A stretch of 64,000 bases of DNA from positions 3,531 through 67,530 of the forward strand of contig JBMOMT010000051.1 in NCBI GenBank assembly GCA_049324835.1, written 5' to 3'. The first letter of the stretch is position 1, and every line of letters begins with the position of its first letter. Source of the stretch: JBMOMT01 sp049324835 (lineage in GTDB: Bacteria; Chloroflexota; Anaerolineae; CAYNKW01). Position numbers and translations under genes: made by a program. The notes below the pieces were generated by a model that saw only the letters and a list, made by a program, of their open reading frames with translations, had not been told where the DNA came from and ran no database searches. This document shows positions 17,268 through 24,962 of the stretch, in pieces.

Positions 17268-17981
17268 ATGGTCATGCGAGATAAAATGGTGTGGATCACC
17301 GGCGCCAGCGGCGGTCTGGGTGAGGTGACGAGTCGGGTTTTTGCTGACGCTGGGGCGCGTCTGGCACTGACGGCCCGCTCGCCGCAAAAACTGGCCGATC
17401 TGAAGGCCGCGCTGGCTCTGCCCGACGACCGCTTGCTGCTGCTGCCGGCCGACGTGACCGATGAGGCCTCGGTGGCAGAGCAGGTCAGAGAGGTGATCGC
17501 TCGTTTGGGGCGGATCGATGTCCTGCTGCATCTTGCCGGCGGCTGGCGTGGCGGTCAGACGGTGGCCGAAACGGCGCTGGACGATCTGGATTTTCTGCTG
17601 GCTCTCAACCTCAGATCGACCTTTTTGGCCTGCCGGGCGGTGCTGCCGCACATGATGGCTCAGGGTTGGGGGCGCATCGTAGCCGTGGGAGCCAGGTCGG
17701 CGGTGCAGCCTCAGCGCCGTTCCGGGGCCTATGCGGCCTCGAAAGCCGGCTTGATCGCGCTGATCGAGACCATTGCGGCCGAGACCAAAGGCGCCGGCGT
17801 CACGGCCAACGTGGTGCTGCCCAGCACCATCGATACACCGGCCAACCGGCAATCTATGCCCCAGGCCGATTTCACCAAATGGGCGCCGCCACACGCGATC
17901 GCCGCTGCCATGCTCTACCTCTGCACCGACGAAGCGGCATCGATCAGCGGCGCGTGCCTGCCGCTTTACGCCAGTGCGTGA
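17268..17981 (+). CDS. short-chain dehydrogenase/reductase (SDR)
   Basis: A 237-residue SDR with TGASGGLG at the N terminus, HLAGG in place of NNAG, and the catalytic GARSA plus YAASK. It is slightly shorter than the two SDRs upstream. ATG 17268 follows GAAGGAG and a perfect promoter; the frame upstream is shadow. It runs in the same direction as the phosphoribosyltransferase 42 bp downstream and may be cotranscribed with it. The substrate is not evident. Confidence 0.88.
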   Translation: MVMRDKMVWITGASGGLGEVTSRVFADAGARLALTARSPQKLADLKAALALPDDRLLLLPADVTDEASVAEQVREVIARLGRIDVLLHLAGGWRGGQTVAETALDDLDFLLALNLRSTFLACRAVLPHMMAQGWGRIVAVGARSAVQPQRRSGAYAASKAGLIALIETIAAETKGAGVTANVVLPSTIDTPANRQSMPQADFTKWAPPHAIAAAMLYLCTDEAASISGACLPLYASA

Positions 17982-18023
17982 CAGGGACCACTGGCGGGTG
18001 CGATACATCGCCAGGGGGAGAAA

Positions 18024-18515
18024 ATGCGCCAAGTGCTCACCTGGAACGAGGTGGATGCCCTCATCGACCATTTGATCCCACAATTCGAGGGCGAGTTCGA
18101 CGCGCTGCTGATGATCACGCGGGGGGGCGTCGTGCCCGGCGGCATGCTGGCCGAGGCTCTGGATATTCGCATCGTGCTCACGGCGTCGGTGCACTTTGAG
18201 GCCAGCGTCGAGCGTGAGATGGCGTTGCCGGTGTTTCTCCAGTTCCCACGAGACGATCTGCTGGCCGGCCGGCGGGTGCTCATCGTCGACGATATCTGGT
18301 CGGGAGGGCGAACGGCCCGGGCAGTGGCCGGGCGGGTGGCGGCGGCGGGTGGTCGCCCGGCAGTGGCGGTGCTGCACTACAAAGCCGGCCGTTCTCTGTT
18401 TCGTGATGCCGCGCCCGATTATTACGCCGCCGTGACCGATGACTGGATCGTTTATCCCTGGGAGGCGCCGCGCGATATGATAGCCATCTCACCGGTCTCG
18501 CCAGGGATCAATTGA
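18024..18515 (+). CDS. phosphoribosyltransferase family protein
   Basis: The 163-residue protein has the type I PRTase fold: a PRPP-binding VLIVDDIWSGGRT motif at about residues 92-104, an early ITRGGVVPGG loop, and WEAP near the C terminus. This pattern is typical of hypoxanthine/xanthine-guanine-type or orphan PRTases. GGGGGAG precedes ATG 18024. The base specificity cannot be told. The following intergenic space contains two REP-like hairpins. Confidence 0.85.
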   Translation: MRQVLTWNEVDALIDHLIPQFEGEFDALLMITRGGVVPGGMLAEALDIRIVLTASVHFEASVEREMALPVFLQFPRDDLLAGRRVLIVDDIWSGGRTARAVAGRVAAAGGRPAVAVLHYKAGRSLFRDAAPDYYAAVTDDWIVYPWEAPRDMIAISPVSPGIN

Positions 18516-18541
18516 CGTATCTTTTCAAAAAGTGGGGGCGA

Positions 18542-18591
18542 GTAGCGCAATTTGACAAATTGCGTCCTGGCAAGTTGCCAACTTGCCCTAC
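18542..18591. repeat. paired REP-like hairpins flanked by GTAG
   Basis: Two adjacent near-perfect palindromes, GCAATTTGACAAATTGC and GGCAAGTTGCCAACTTGCC, are bracketed by GTAG on one side and CTAC on the other. On each strand a GTAG stands 5' of a hairpin, which is the layout of REP/BIME sequences. Confidence 0.65.
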
Positions 18592-18645
18592 ATCCTGTCC
18601 CAAGTTATTGAGAAGATACCAATTGACCCTCGATGGAGGGCTGTT

Positions 18646-20169
18646 GTGGATCTGCAGGCACTGCTGGCGCCTGACACACTGCTGGGTCGACTGGCCCACT
18701 GGCTGCGCGCCGAAGGCGTCGAAGCCTATCTCGTGGGAGGGTCGGTGCGCGACGCCCTGCTCGGCGAGCCTGTCGAGGCGTTTCACGATCTCGATTTTGC
18801 CGCGCCCGCCGGAGGAATAGCCCTGGCCCGCCGCCTGGCCGATAGACTGGGCGGCGCGTTTTTTGCCCTCGACGCTGCCCGCGACACCGGACGGGTGGTG
18901 CTGCCCCGTGATGGCGGCGGTCGGCTTTACCTCGATTTTGCTCGCTGGCGCGGCGATTCACTCCAGGCGGATCTGTTCGACCGCGATTTCACCGTCAACG
19001 CCATGGCGCTGGACATCAGCCGAGCCGAGGGTGCAGTGTTGATCGATCCCTGCGGCGGGCAGGCCGATCTCGCGGCGCGGCTGGTGCGGGCGGTGACCGA
19101 ACACACGTTCGTCAACGACCCGGCGCGCACGCTGCGGGCAGTGCGTTTGGAGGCCGAGTTCGGCTTTTGTATAGAGGCTCGCACCGAAAACCTGTTGCGC
19201 CAGGCTGTGCCGTGGCTGGCCCGTGTCTCCCACGAGCGGGTGCGCGACGAGCTGGCGCGTATCGTCCGTGCGCCGGGCGCGGCGGGTCACATCGACCGGC
19301 TGGATGGCCTGGGCCTGCTGCCGGCGGTGCTGCCGGAGGTCAGTGCGCTCAAGGGTGTGGGGCAGTCGCCGCCGCATCGTTTCGATGTCTACGGCCACAC
19401 CTTGCAGGCGCTGGCAGGGCTGGAGGGGCTGTTTGCCTGGCTGTGGCCCGGCGCCGGTTACGCGCCGCTGGGCGAGCAAACGACTCGCGACCTGGAGTAT
19501 CTCTCACCGTGGCGCGGCGCGTTGCAGGCGCATTTCGATCAACCCATGGGCGGCGAGCCAGGGCGTGTTACGCTGCTCAAGCTCGCGGCGCTGCTGCACG
19601 ATGTTGGCAAACCACAGACCCGCCAGACGGACGATACCGGTCGGGTGCGGTTTTTAGGGCACGAGCGAGAGGGCGCGACGATGGCCGCCGCTGCGCTGCA
19701 TCGGCTGCGTTTTAGCCGCCAGGAAAGACTGCTGGTGCAGACCGTGGTGCAGCACCACCTGCGGCTGTTGCACCTGAGCCAGGCCGGGACGGTGACGCGC
19801 CGGGCGGTGTATCGTTTTTTCCGCGACGTAGGCGACGCCGGCGTGGATGTGGTGTGGCTGGGCCTGGCCGATGTCCTGGGCGCGCGCGGCGATGCACTCG
19901 ATACGATCGAGTGGCGGGGCCGCTTGCGCGTGGCTCAAGCGCTGCTGGAAGGCCGTTTCGACCGCCATCGAGAGGTGGTTTGTCCACCCCGCTTGATCGG
20001 TGGGCGAGATTTGATGGAGGCCTTTGGGCTGCTGCCCGGCCCTCGGCTGGGTGAGCTTTTGGAAGCAGTGCGTGAGGCTCAGGCTGCCGGGCTGATCTCT
20101 GAGCGCCGGGAGGCGCTGGCGCTGGCGCGGGATATGATCGCAGAGCTGGGATTAGATAATGCCCCGTAA
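18646..20169 (+). CDS. CCA tRNA nucleotidyltransferase/poly(A) polymerase family with HD domain
   Basis: The 507-residue protein has a nucleotidyltransferase head with LVGGSVRDALLG and the metal-binding HDLDFAAP (DxD), then RDFTVNAMAL and the NDPARTLRAVRLEAEFGF neck motif (RxxR). An HD phosphohydrolase domain follows about residue 320, with LHDVGKP and VQHHLR. This is the bacterial CCA-adding enzyme or poly(A) polymerase layout with HD. GTG 18646 was chosen because GGAGGG stands five bases before it; an in-frame TTG at 18583 lies inside the REP-like hairpin. The stop TAA overlaps the first bases of palindromic copy E2. Confidence 0.88.
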   Translation: MDLQALLAPDTLLGRLAHWLRAEGVEAYLVGGSVRDALLGEPVEAFHDLDFAAPAGGIALARRLADRLGGAFFALDAARDTGRVVLPRDGGGRLYLDFARWRGDSLQADLFDRDFTVNAMALDISRAEGAVLIDPCGGQADLAARLVRAVTEHTFVNDPARTLRAVRLEAEFGFCIEARTENLLRQAVPWLARVSHERVRDELARIVRAPGAAGHIDRLDGLGLLPAVLPEVSALKGVGQSPPHRFDVYGHTLQALAGLEGLFAWLWPGAGYAPLGEQTTRDLEYLSPWRGALQAHFDQPMGGEPGRVTLLKLAALLHDVGKPQTRQTDDTGRVRFLGHEREGATMAAAALHRLRFSRQERLLVQTVVQHHLRLLHLSQAGTVTRRAVYRFFRDVGDAGVDVVWLGLADVLGARGDALDTIEWRGRLRVAQALLEGRFDRHREVVCPPRLIGGRDLMEAFGLLPGPRLGELLEAVREAQAAGLISERREALALARDMIAELGLDNAP

Positions 20170-20285
20170 CTGCTCACCCTCCCGCAGGTTGAGCAAGAAT
20201 CATGCCTCCAGAGAGGGTTTTCATGGGCCAAAGTTCAGGGGATGCGTATCCATCGAACCTGCGGGAGGGTAGGCTGAGCAGTTAC
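20166..20285 (+). repeat. polar palindromic element, copy E2 (120 bp)
   Basis: The ends read GTAACTGCTCACCCTCCCG and the inverted partner GGGAGGGTAGGCTGAGCAG followed by TTAC, again with the TAGGC insert in one arm only. The element begins on the stop codon of the CCA enzyme. Its interior differs from E1/E5 but shares its flanks with the shorter copy E7. Confidence 0.85.
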
Positions 20286-20326
20286 AATGCCCCTCAGAAC
20301 TGAGATATACCCCGGCGCGGGTCGTC

Positions 20327-20355
20327 TTGCCATGTGAGGGGCGCTGTGGTATACT
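20327..20355 (+). promoter_or_regulatory. sigma70-type promoter
   Basis: TTGCCA, 17 bp, TATACT, located 41 bp before the start codon at 20396. Confidence 0.65.
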
Positions 20356-20395
20356 GGAAAAAACATCGACTGGGGCGATTTGCGCAGGAGGGCCT

Positions 20396-21103
20396 ATGTC
20401 ACAGATGGCGAGTGCCTGGCTGGAAATCTTGGAGCGGGTTTTCGGTCAGTTCCACGCAGTGGAGAACGCCACACCCGATTGGCTGGTCGATCCGGACACC
20501 GGTCGCCGCTTCAAGGTGGATAGGCTGTATCCTGAGTTGGGCCTGGCCATACGTTTCACCGGTGGGGGGGCAACGGCCCGTTCTGGCGTGTTGGATGAGA
20601 TCGAGTTGTTGGAAGAAGCCGCACGCGACGAGGTCCGCGAGCGGCTTTGCCGTCAGGCGGGCATCGTGTTGGTGTCGGTGGATGCCGATGGCGACGCGCC
20701 TGAGCAGGCGTTGGCGGCGATGCGTACGGCCCTGAGCGCCGCCGCGCGCCGGCTGGTGCAGCGGTCGGTGGCGCAGGAAGCCAGGCTTGGCCTTTTGCCG
20801 CGTATTGCTGCCGCCAAAGTCGCCTGCCAGGAGATTCTGGCCCAGGTGTCATCGCCTCGAGACCTGGGCCCGTTTTCGCGGGCGTGGGAAGATCGACAGT
20901 TCAGCCCGGCAGAGCAGGTGGTGGCTCCCAGTTTCAGGCCGGGCATGGCGGTGCGGCATGCCAGACACGGCAAGGGCTTGGTGCTGCGGGTGATGCCTGG
21001 TGGAAACCAGGCTGAATCCGAGATCGTGGTGCAGTTTGCCGATGGCCGGGTGGAGACTTTTCTCGCTGCTCAGGCTGCCCGCGAGCTGGCAGCCGGCAAT
21101 TAG
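20396..21103 (+). CDS. uncharacterised protein with nuclease-like N terminus and Tudor-like C terminus
   Basis: I do not recognise a named family for this 235-residue protein. The first 130 residues (VDPDTGRRFKVDRLYPEL, then DEIELLEEAARDEVRERLC) have a rhythm like restriction-endonuclease-fold domains, with a D, an E and a later L-V-S-V-D strand. The last 60 residues (FRPGMAVRHARHGKG, then IVVQFADGRVETF) resemble the Tudor/KOW-like domain at the end of UvrD/PcrA helicases. ATG 20396 follows CAGGAGGG. It stands alone with its own promoter. A nucleic-acid role is a reasonable guess only. Confidence 0.7.
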   Translation: MSQMASAWLEILERVFGQFHAVENATPDWLVDPDTGRRFKVDRLYPELGLAIRFTGGGATARSGVLDEIELLEEAARDEVRERLCRQAGIVLVSVDADGDAPEQALAAMRTALSAAARRLVQRSVAQEARLGLLPRIAAAKVACQEILAQVSSPRDLGPFSRAWEDRQFSPAEQVVAPSFRPGMAVRHARHGKGLVLRVMPGGNQAESEIVVQFADGRVETFLAAQAARELAAGN

Positions 21104-21136
21104 GCCCAATACGGTTCAGTTAAGCGCGCGTCAAAA

Positions 21137-21229
21137 GGTGCGACGCACTTCAAGTGCGTTGCAGCGATAAACCTGCGCAAAAAGCAACTCTCGGGCGCGT
21201 TGCGTAGCCCAACACAAGTGCGTCGCGCC
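21137..21229. repeat. two hairpins with related GTGCGTCGC arms
   Basis: A near-palindrome TGCGACGCACTT/AAGTGCGTTGCA (21138-21163) is followed by an inverted repeat GGGCGCG...CGCGCCC (21193-21230). The second repeats the arm CAAGTGCGTCGC. It lies between two convergent genes, so it may act as a transcription end or be a decayed repeat element. Confidence 0.55.
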
Positions 21230-21246
21230 CCATCTAAATGGCTGCG

Positions 21247-21600
21247 TCAATGGCAGGTGCTCTCTGGGATACTCGCCAGGGCGGTCGTCACGTCCGGATA
21301 GATGGCAAAGAGGCCGTCGAAACCGATCAGCCGGAACAGATGGCGCAGGTCGTCGCGCAGAGTGGCAATGGCAATGTCTCCTCGTCCCAGCTGGCTGATG
21401 GCTTTGTAAGTACTGGCCAACGCTCGCATGCCGGCGCTGGTGATGTATTCCACACCTTCCATGTCCAACAGCAGACAGGGTGATGTGTGGCGCATGGCGG
21501 CTTTGAGTCGCTCTTCGAACTCTTGGGCAGTCTGGGAATCGATGCGTCCAGAGATGGTTAGAATGGCAATGTGTCCCTCTTGGCGTTCCGCGATCTTCAA
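21247..21600 (-). CDS. STAS-domain protein (anti-sigma factor antagonist-like)
   Basis: The 117-residue product is a single STAS domain: AILTISGRIDSQTAQEFEERL, then LLLDMEGVEYITSAGMRAL where the serine of TSAGM matches the phosphorylated serine of SpoIIAA/RsbV, then LGRGDIAIATL. TTG 21600 was preferred over an ATG at 21678 because AGGAG sits seven bases ahead and the longer version would overlap the divergent rsmD start. No anti-sigma kinase or sigma factor is adjacent, so its partner is elsewhere. Confidence 0.82.
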   Translation of the reverse strand: MKIAERQEGHIAILTISGRIDSQTAQEFEERLKAAMRHTSPCLLLDMEGVEYITSAGMRALASTYKAISQLGRGDIAIATLRDDLRHLFRLIGFDGLFAIYPDVTTALASIPESTCH

Positions 21601-21667
21601 AGCAATTCTCCTGATGGCAAGGGGTTTCCCCACCTGGCAGTCTGGCAGACCGGACAGAAGGTGAACC

Positions 21668-22240
21668 ATGCGGGTCATTGGCGGTCAGGCAAAGGGCCTC
21701 AGGCTGCGGGCCGTGCCGGGCGATCGGACGCGGCCCATCACCGACCGGGTGAAACAGGCGTTGTTCGATATTCTGGGCCCGGAAGTGGTCGGCGCACGCT
21801 TTTTGGACCTTTTTGCCGGCACCGGCAGCGTAGGCATCGAAGCGCTCAGTCGGGGCGCCGATTGGGCCGTTTTTGTCGAGCGTCACACCGCTGCGCTGCG
21901 GATCATCCGGCAGAATCTGGAAACAACACACTTGTCGCACCGGGCCGAGGTGATAGGGGCAGACGTTTTTGCCTTTCTGGCTCGACCCGAAGGCGCCGGG
22001 CAGCCTTACGATCTTGTCTACGTCGCCCCGCCGCAGTACCAGGGTTTGTGGGCCGACACGTTGCAGGCGCTGGACGCGCGATTGTCGACCTGGCTCGCGC
22101 CCGATGGCCTGGTGGTGGTCCAGCTTTTTCCCAAAGAGTACACCCCTCTGGTATTGGAGAGCCTGATGCTGACAGAGCGGCGCGACTATGGCAGCACAAC
22201 GCTCTGTTTTTTCGAGCCTGTCGCCCACACGAACACATAG
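21668..22240 (+). CDS. rsmD: RsmD-like 16S rRNA (guanine966-N2)-methyltransferase
   Basis: The 190-residue protein begins with the RsmD signature MRVIGGQAKGLRL and TRPITDRVKQALFDIL, followed by the SAM-binding FLDLFAGTGSVGIEALSRGA. The catalytic motif IV, normally (D/N)PPY or DPPF, reads VAPPQYQGLW, so the first acidic or amide residue is alanine. The fold and length are otherwise normal. It is expected to methylate G966 in the 30S subunit. A strong terminator follows the stop codon. Confidence 0.88.
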   Translation: MRVIGGQAKGLRLRAVPGDRTRPITDRVKQALFDILGPEVVGARFLDLFAGTGSVGIEALSRGADWAVFVERHTAALRIIRQNLETTHLSHRAEVIGADVFAFLARPEGAGQPYDLVYVAPPQYQGLWADTLQALDARLSTWLAPDGLVVVQLFPKEYTPLVLESLMLTERRDYGSTTLCFFEPVAHTNT

Positions 22241-22275
22241 CCCGCCGCACTGATCAGGCACGGCGGGCTGCGATA
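22239..22275. terminator. terminator between rsmD and ssb
   Basis: Stem AGCCCGCCG (22239-22247) pairs with CGGCGGGCT (22261-22269), followed within a few bases by T-rich sequence. It separates two convergent genes. Confidence 0.75.
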
Positions 22276-22318
22276 TTTTCCTCTTTTTACGGCTTGTAGC
22301 CTGTCTGAACAAGCCGCG

Positions 22319-22744
22319 TTAGAAGGGAATATCCTCCGCTTCCACCATGCCGGGCGCTTCTGCTGTATCGTCGGCCGGCCCCAGATCGGCGGCCTCGGGC
22401 CGCCCACCGATAAACTTGACCGTGTCGGCCACGATTTCAAAACTGGCCCCGGCGGTGCCGTCCTGACGTGTGTAGACGCGCGGGCCGCCGGTGTTTGAAT
22501 CCGGGCGCAAGCGGCCTTCGACGAAAACCTGGCGACCTTTGCTCAAGTACTGGTTGCAGACCTCGGCCTGTTTTCTCCAGGCTGAGACGCGGAACCAGAT
22601 GGTCTCTTCTCCCTGGCTACCGTCCTGATTGGTCCACTTGCGGTTGGTGGCTACAGAGAACGTGGTGACGGGTGTGCCGTCGGGCGTGTAGCGCATCTCT
22701 GGGTCTCGGCCCAGGTTGCCCATGATGATGATCTTGTGATACAT
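22319..22744 (-). CDS. ssb: single-stranded DNA-binding protein
   Basis: A 141-residue SSB: MYHKIIIMGNLGRDPEMRYTPDG opening (key MxNxxxIxGxLxxDPExRxT pattern), the OB-fold core with NRKWTNQDG and WFRVSAWRKQAE, and the acidic C-terminal tip ending DIPF that recruits partner proteins. It is somewhat shorter than E. coli SSB, as in many bacteria. It starts after GGAAAGGAGCGAGGG, with a consensus promoter about 70 bp upstream. It is monocistronic. Confidence 0.95.
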   Translation of the reverse strand: MYHKIIIMGNLGRDPEMRYTPDGTPVTTFSVATNRKWTNQDGSQGEETIWFRVSAWRKQAEVCNQYLSKGRQVFVEGRLRPDSNTGGPRVYTRQDGTAGASFEIVADTVKFIGGRPEAADLGPADDTAEAPGMVEAEDIPF

Positions 22745-22812
22745 CCCCCTCGCTCCTTTCCGGCGGTGTGCGCATACCCTCTCGAAGAACTGGTTGGTGC
22801 AGACTGGTCAAA

Positions 22813-22841
22813 ATCATACCGCAAAACCAGACATTTGTCAA
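22813..22841 (-). promoter_or_regulatory. sigma70-type promoter for ssb
   Basis: Minus-strand TTGACA, 17 bp, TATGAT, about 70 bp before the ssb start codon. Confidence 0.8.
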
Positions 22842-22861
22842 CTGGCATTTTCCCCAATGAT

Positions 22862-24532
22862 TCACCAGCCCACGGCGCAGCCATCCTTACGCGGATCGCT
22901 GCCGCCGGTGAGCACGCCGCTGTCCGGATGGCGCAGGATGATCTGCCCGCCGCCAAACCCGCCACGCTCAAAACCATCCACCGGCGACAGGCGGTGACCA
23001 CGACGCGCCAGCTCGGCGAGGGTGGAAAAACTCCAGCCCTCTTCTATCAGCACCAGCCCACCCGGTTGCTGTGCGCCTAACGCTTCGTCTGGCCCGGCAA
23101 GCCGCCAGCGAGGCATGTCCAGGGCCTGCTGCGGATTCATGCCCAGGTCCAGCAGGTTGACCAGCACTTGCAAGTGACCCTGCGGCTGCATATATCCCCC
23201 CATCACCCCAAAAGAGGCGTGTAACTCGCCTCCACGGGTGGTCATGGCCGGGATGATGGTCTGGTAGGGTCGCTTGTTGGGCGCCAGTGCGTTGGGGTGT
23301 TCGGGGTGGAGCACAAACAGGGCCGCCCGGTTCTGCAGGCTGACGCCCGTGCCCGGCACGACCAGCCCGGCGCCGGTGCCCATGTAGAGGCTGTTGATAA
23401 AACTACAGGCATTACCCTCACCGTCGACCACGCTGAGATAAACGGTATCGGAGCCGGCAGGATGGCCGTGGGGCACGTCTTGCGCGGCGCGCCTGGGGTC
23501 GATGCGCTGGCGACGGGCCGCGGCATAGGCGGAGCTGACCAGCCCGGCCAGCGGGATGCCCACGACGGATGGATCGCACACCCACTGCTGCGCGTCGGCA
23601 AAAGCCAGGCGCATACATTCGATCAGGCTGTGCAGCCGGTCGGCCTCGTCCATAGACGCCAGATCGAACCCGGCCGCCAGGTTGACGGCCAGGATGGCTG
23701 CCAGTCCCTGGCCGTTGGGTGGGCACTCGTAGAGCGTCAGGCCGCGATAATCGGCAGTGAGTGGTTCCTCCCAGGTGCTGCGGTGGGCTGCCATGTCTTG
23801 TGGTGTGATCCAGCCGCCGTAACGCTGCACGTGTTCACTCAGCTTGCGGGCGAAATCAGCCTGATAGACGTAGCGTTTGCCCTCGGCGGCGATGCCGCGC
23901 AGCGTCTGGCCCAGCGTGGGCAGGCGCATCACCTCGCCAGCGCGCGGCGACCGACCCTCGATGAGCAGCTCGCCGCCGCTGGGCTGAGCCGGGCCGGCCT
24001 CCAGATCTGGGCTGGACCAGTCTGGGGCGCGGAGCAGTTTTTTGACCTGTGTTTGCCAGCCGCGGGCGATCAGCTCACTCACCGGATAACCGTTCTCCGC
24101 CGTCCAGATGGCCGGTTGTAACACATCGGACAGGCTCATGCGACCGTGGCGTTCCAGCAGGTCGCTCCAACCGGCCACCGCCCCCGGCACACTGACGGCG
24201 TGGCCGGTGAAGGTGGGCATCTTGTGGTAGCCCAGGCGGCGCAGGTCGGCTATCGAGGCGGCGGCGGGCGCGCGGCCTGAGCCATTCAGGGCCGTCACCG
24301 TTCTGGCGCGGGCATCCCAGTAGAGGGCGAAACAGTCGCCACCGATGCCGGTCGAGATGGGCTCGACCACGTTGAGCATGGCAGCGGTGGCGATGGCGGC
24401 GTCGGCAGCGTTGCCTCCGGCCTGGAGGATGCGCAGACCCGCCTGTGCGGCCAGGGGTTGGCTGGTGGCTACCATGCCCCGTGTAGCCAATACGTTACTC
24501 CTGCGAGATCGAAATCGAGCGTCGAATTCCAT
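22862..24532 (-). CDS. gamma-glutamyltransferase family (Ntn-hydrolase) protein
   Basis: The 556-residue protein is a gamma-glutamyltransferase-family Ntn hydrolase. It opens with ATRGMVATSQPLAA and GGNAADAAIATAAMLNVVEP, the usual N-terminal pattern. The likely autoprocessing and nucleophile threonine is in SDTVYLSVVDGEGNA near residue 360, followed by the GTGAGLVVPGTG and GGYMQPQGHLQVL motifs of the small subunit. No signal peptide is seen, so it may be cytoplasmic, unlike the periplasmic E. coli enzyme. Such paralogues often serve as acylases or oxamate-type hydrolases, so glutathione need not be the substrate. Confidence 0.9.
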   Translation of the reverse strand: MEFDARFRSRRSNVLATRGMVATSQPLAAQAGLRILQAGGNAADAAIATAAMLNVVEPISTGIGGDCFALYWDARARTVTALNGSGRAPAAASIADLRRLGYHKMPTFTGHAVSVPGAVAGWSDLLERHGRMSLSDVLQPAIWTAENGYPVSELIARGWQTQVKKLLRAPDWSSPDLEAGPAQPSGGELLIEGRSPRAGEVMRLPTLGQTLRGIAAEGKRYVYQADFARKLSEHVQRYGGWITPQDMAAHRSTWEEPLTADYRGLTLYECPPNGQGLAAILAVNLAAGFDLASMDEADRLHSLIECMRLAFADAQQWVCDPSVVGIPLAGLVSSAYAAARRQRIDPRRAAQDVPHGHPAGSDTVYLSVVDGEGNACSFINSLYMGTGAGLVVPGTGVSLQNRAALFVLHPEHPNALAPNKRPYQTIIPAMTTRGGELHASFGVMGGYMQPQGHLQVLVNLLDLGMNPQQALDMPRWRLAGPDEALGAQQPGGLVLIEEGWSFSTLAELARRGHRLSPVDGFERGGFGGGQIILRHPDSGVLTGGSDPRKDGCAVGW

Positions 24533-24888
24533 AGCCCCTCCTATGCTTTTTTAACTCGGCCACGGCAAAGCCGTTCGGCTGAGCTCACGGCAAGCCGTTC
24601 GGCCGAGCTCACGCCGAAACCAAAGATGACCACCAAGACACCAGGGCGCCAGGAAAAAAAGGCTTTGAATCTTGAGCTTGGGTGGTGTATTTTGTTGCCA
24701 AACGTAACTGCTCACCCTCCCGCAGGCTCTTGCAGGGGGGCGCGCCCCTATGCCGCCGAAACTCGTCGAGTCGCCACCGTCCAGCCGGCTGGATTGTGGG
24801 ATAGGCTGCACAGTCGCTCTTGACCACAGATTATGGCCGGTTTTGAGATAAAGTCAAACTGTCCGGTTTTACGTTATGTTGGGGCCAT
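24533..24888. other. intergenic region with a duplicated 24-nt block and a truncated palindrome
   Basis: No gene seen. It contains two imperfect tandem copies of CACGGCAAGCCGTTCGGC followed by GAGCT (24561-24609), and a CACCAAGACACCAGGGCGCC-like tract typical of decayed intergenic repeats. The truncated palindrome copy E4 is also here. The promoter of the next operon closes the gap. Confidence 0.6.
24704..24749 (+). repeat. truncated palindromic element, copy E4
   Basis: Begins GTAACTGCTCACCCTCCCG and continues into GGCTCTTGCAGGGG as in copy E6. The right half is missing, so only one arm and part of the interior remain. Confidence 0.75.
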
Positions 24889-24917
24889 TTGCCGCCCGGT
24901 ATGAAACATGGTATAAT
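24889..24917 (+). promoter_or_regulatory. sigma70-type promoter of the polyphosphate operon
   Basis: TTGCCG, 17 bp, TATAAT with a TG extension before the -10, 46 bp before the start codon at 24963. Confidence 0.7.
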
Positions 24918-24962
24918 GACCGCATCATCCGATGGCTTGCCCCAACTGTGCGAGGTAAGGTC

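Noticed and set aside
18583..18645. TTG 18583 as the start of the CCA-adding enzyme
   Set aside because: It falls within the REP-like hairpin and lacks a ribosome site, while GTG 18646 has GGAGGG five bases ahead.
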